From Crocinitomicaceae bacterium (GTDB lineage Bacteria > Bacteroidota > Bacteroidia > Flavobacteriales_D > Crocinitomicaceae): a DNA stretch of 6,496 bases. The stretch lies in contig JALQTG010000275.1 of the NCBI GenBank assembly GCA_023264075.1, positions 1 to 6,496 on the forward strand. The letters are read 5' to 3'. Shown here one piece after another: positions 5,643 through 6,496 of the stretch. The translations under genes and the position numbers were made by a program. The notes under the pieces are model-generated. The model did not search any database. It was given only the letters and a program-made list of their open reading frames with translations, and had not been told where the DNA came from. Numbering within the stretch: position 1 is the stretch's first letter; the number at the start of each line of letters is the position of its first letter.

Positions 5643-6496
5643 GTGGAACGTTTCATCAACATACTCATTATTGACAGTGACGAAGTTTCGGTGCGTGGAC
5701 TTAAATCCATTTTAAATGGAGGTGGAAATAACGTAATTAGTGTTCCAACTGAGGAAGAGGCCTATACAATTCTGAACAAAAGGGATATAGGAATCATCTT
5801 GGTCAGCGCTTCAGAAAAAGAAGGTGGGCTTGAACTTCTAAAGCGATTAAAGCAACATCCAAAAGGCTCCGAAATTTATAAAATCGTTATTACAGATGAA
5901 AAAGGAAGTGGAGCTAAATTAGTAAAAGGTTTTCGAGAAGGAGCAGTAGATCACATTACAAAACCATTTAATCCGAACCTGGTCAAAGCAAAAATAGAAG
6001 TATTCAAAGCGCTTTATTTTAAGGATCAACGCATTAATCAATTGCTTACCAACATCTTTCCAAGAAACGTCTTAGAAGACTTAAATGTACAAGGGAAATT
6101 TAGCCCACAGCGGATTGAGGAAGGAACTGTTTTGTTCACCGACTTTGTTGCCTTCACCAAGATAGCGAAGCACATGCTTCCATTAGAGTTGCTAAAAAGG
6201 TTAGAAACCTACTTCAATAAATTCGATGAGATTATTGATCGTTATCAGTTAGAAAAAATAAAAACAATTGGTGATGCATACATGGCATTATCTGGCGTAA
6301 CTGAGAAAAATAGCAAACCTGCCGTTCGAGCTTGTCTAGCCGCGTTAGAGATGCGCGACTACATGATGAACGAGAAGTTATTTGCTCAAGCAACCGGTAA
6401 GGATTATTGGGAAATACGTATTGGAATTCACTCTGGACCATTGGTTGCCGGAATCATTGGAGCAAAAAAAATAAGTTTTGACGTGTGGGGCGACAC
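5643..6496 (+). CDS. Receiver domain-class III adenylate cyclase fusion, 3' end missing
   Basis: The first 284 codons are present. Residues 1-122 form a CheY-like receiver: the acidic pair Asp11 and Asp13 and the switch Lys107 (TKPF) are kept, but the phospho-acceptor position after strand IILV is Ser55, not Asp. A helical linker with NIFPRNVLEDL (137-147) resembles the signalling helix seen before class III cyclases. The catalytic domain starts near 150: LFTDFVAFT (164-172) with metal ligand Asp167, KIKTIGDAY (205-213) with Asp211 as the second metal ligand, and IHSGPLVAGIIG (262-273). Lys207 and Asp280 (FDVWGD) are the adenine-selective residues, where guanylate cyclases have Glu and Cys; so the product should be cAMP. 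The transition-state Asn and Arg lie beyond the window. GTG 5643 is chosen because it is the only plausible start after the in-frame TAA at 5598. It is cytoplasmic, with no membrane helix visible. Confidence 0.88.
   Translation, partial: MERFINILIIDSDEVSVRGLKSILNGGGNNVISVPTEEEAYTILNKRDIGIILVSASEKEGGLELLKRLKQHPKGSEIYKIVITDEKGSGAKLVKGFREGAVDHITKPFNPNLVKAKIEVFKALYFKDQRINQLLTNIFPRNVLEDLNVQGKFSPQRIEEGTVLFTDFVAFTKIAKHMLPLELLKRLETYFNKFDEIIDRYQLEKIKTIGDAYMALSGVTEKNSKPAVRACLAALEMRDYMMNEKLFAQATGKDYWEIRIGIHSGPLVAGIIGAKKISFDVWGD

Noticed and set aside
5570..5674. A 34-codon ORF starting at an ATG that overlaps the DUF2452 stop in an ATGA arrangement.
   Set aside because: It is short, has no domain or signal pattern, and runs into the start of the cyclase gene in another frame. 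ATGA overlaps arise easily by chance; I would revisit it only if the frame is conserved.
6232..6441. A minus-strand 69-codon open frame opposite the cyclase catalytic domain.
   Set aside because: The plus strand encodes highly conserved cyclase motifs here; the antisense frame is a shadow.
1..6496. A defence system, mobile element, CRISPR array or biosynthetic cluster.
   Set aside because: I looked on both strands for transposase, integrase, nuclease, toxin-antitoxin, direct-repeat or tRNA signals and saw none; gene content and base use are even throughout.

Overview
The window looks like ordinary chromosome from a low-GC member of the Bacteroidota, probably Flavobacteriales. This rests on four things: no clear purine-rich Shine-Dalgarno sites before starts, several matches to the Bacteroidota -7 promoter element TAnnTTTG, a FabI of the 270-residue Bacteroidota type, and a DUF2452 protein of a kind I recall from this phylum. 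Genus cannot be assigned from the sequence alone.

Layout. (1) 1-1118, minus strand: the N-terminal two thirds of ettA, an ABC-F ribosome-associated ATPase that runs off the left edge. (2) 1219-2676, plus strand: a two-gene unit, a YciO-type Sua5/YciO/YrdC protein followed 18 bp later by an alpha/beta hydrolase. It ends at a hairpin shared with the next gene, which converges on it. (3) 2761-3006, minus strand: a small, basic secreted protein of unknown function. (4) 3064-3977, plus strand: a 55-residue two-helix membrane protein followed after 2 bp by an EI24/CysZ-fold membrane protein. (5) A strong hairpin at 3982-4020 lies between that unit and the convergent fabI. (6) 4043-4855, minus strand: fabI, enoyl-ACP reductase, with a recognisable promoter. 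(7) 5109-6496, plus strand: a DUF2452 protein and, 69 bp later, a receiver-class III adenylate cyclase fusion that runs off the right edge.

Functional picture. The genes are housekeeping and signalling genes rather than an accessory island: translation control (EttA), a nucleotide or RNA-binding YrdC-fold protein, fatty acid elongation (FabI), envelope proteins and cAMP signalling. I see no transposase, integrase, tRNA, rRNA, CRISPR array, phage gene, toxin-antitoxin pair or defence operon. The points most worth a second look are the cyclase, whose receiver domain lacks the phospho-accepting aspartate while its catalytic domain keeps adenylate cyclase specificity residues, and the 55-residue membrane protein placed 2 bp before the EI24 gene. 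No gene-free stretch exceeds 300 bp; the longest is 4856-5108.
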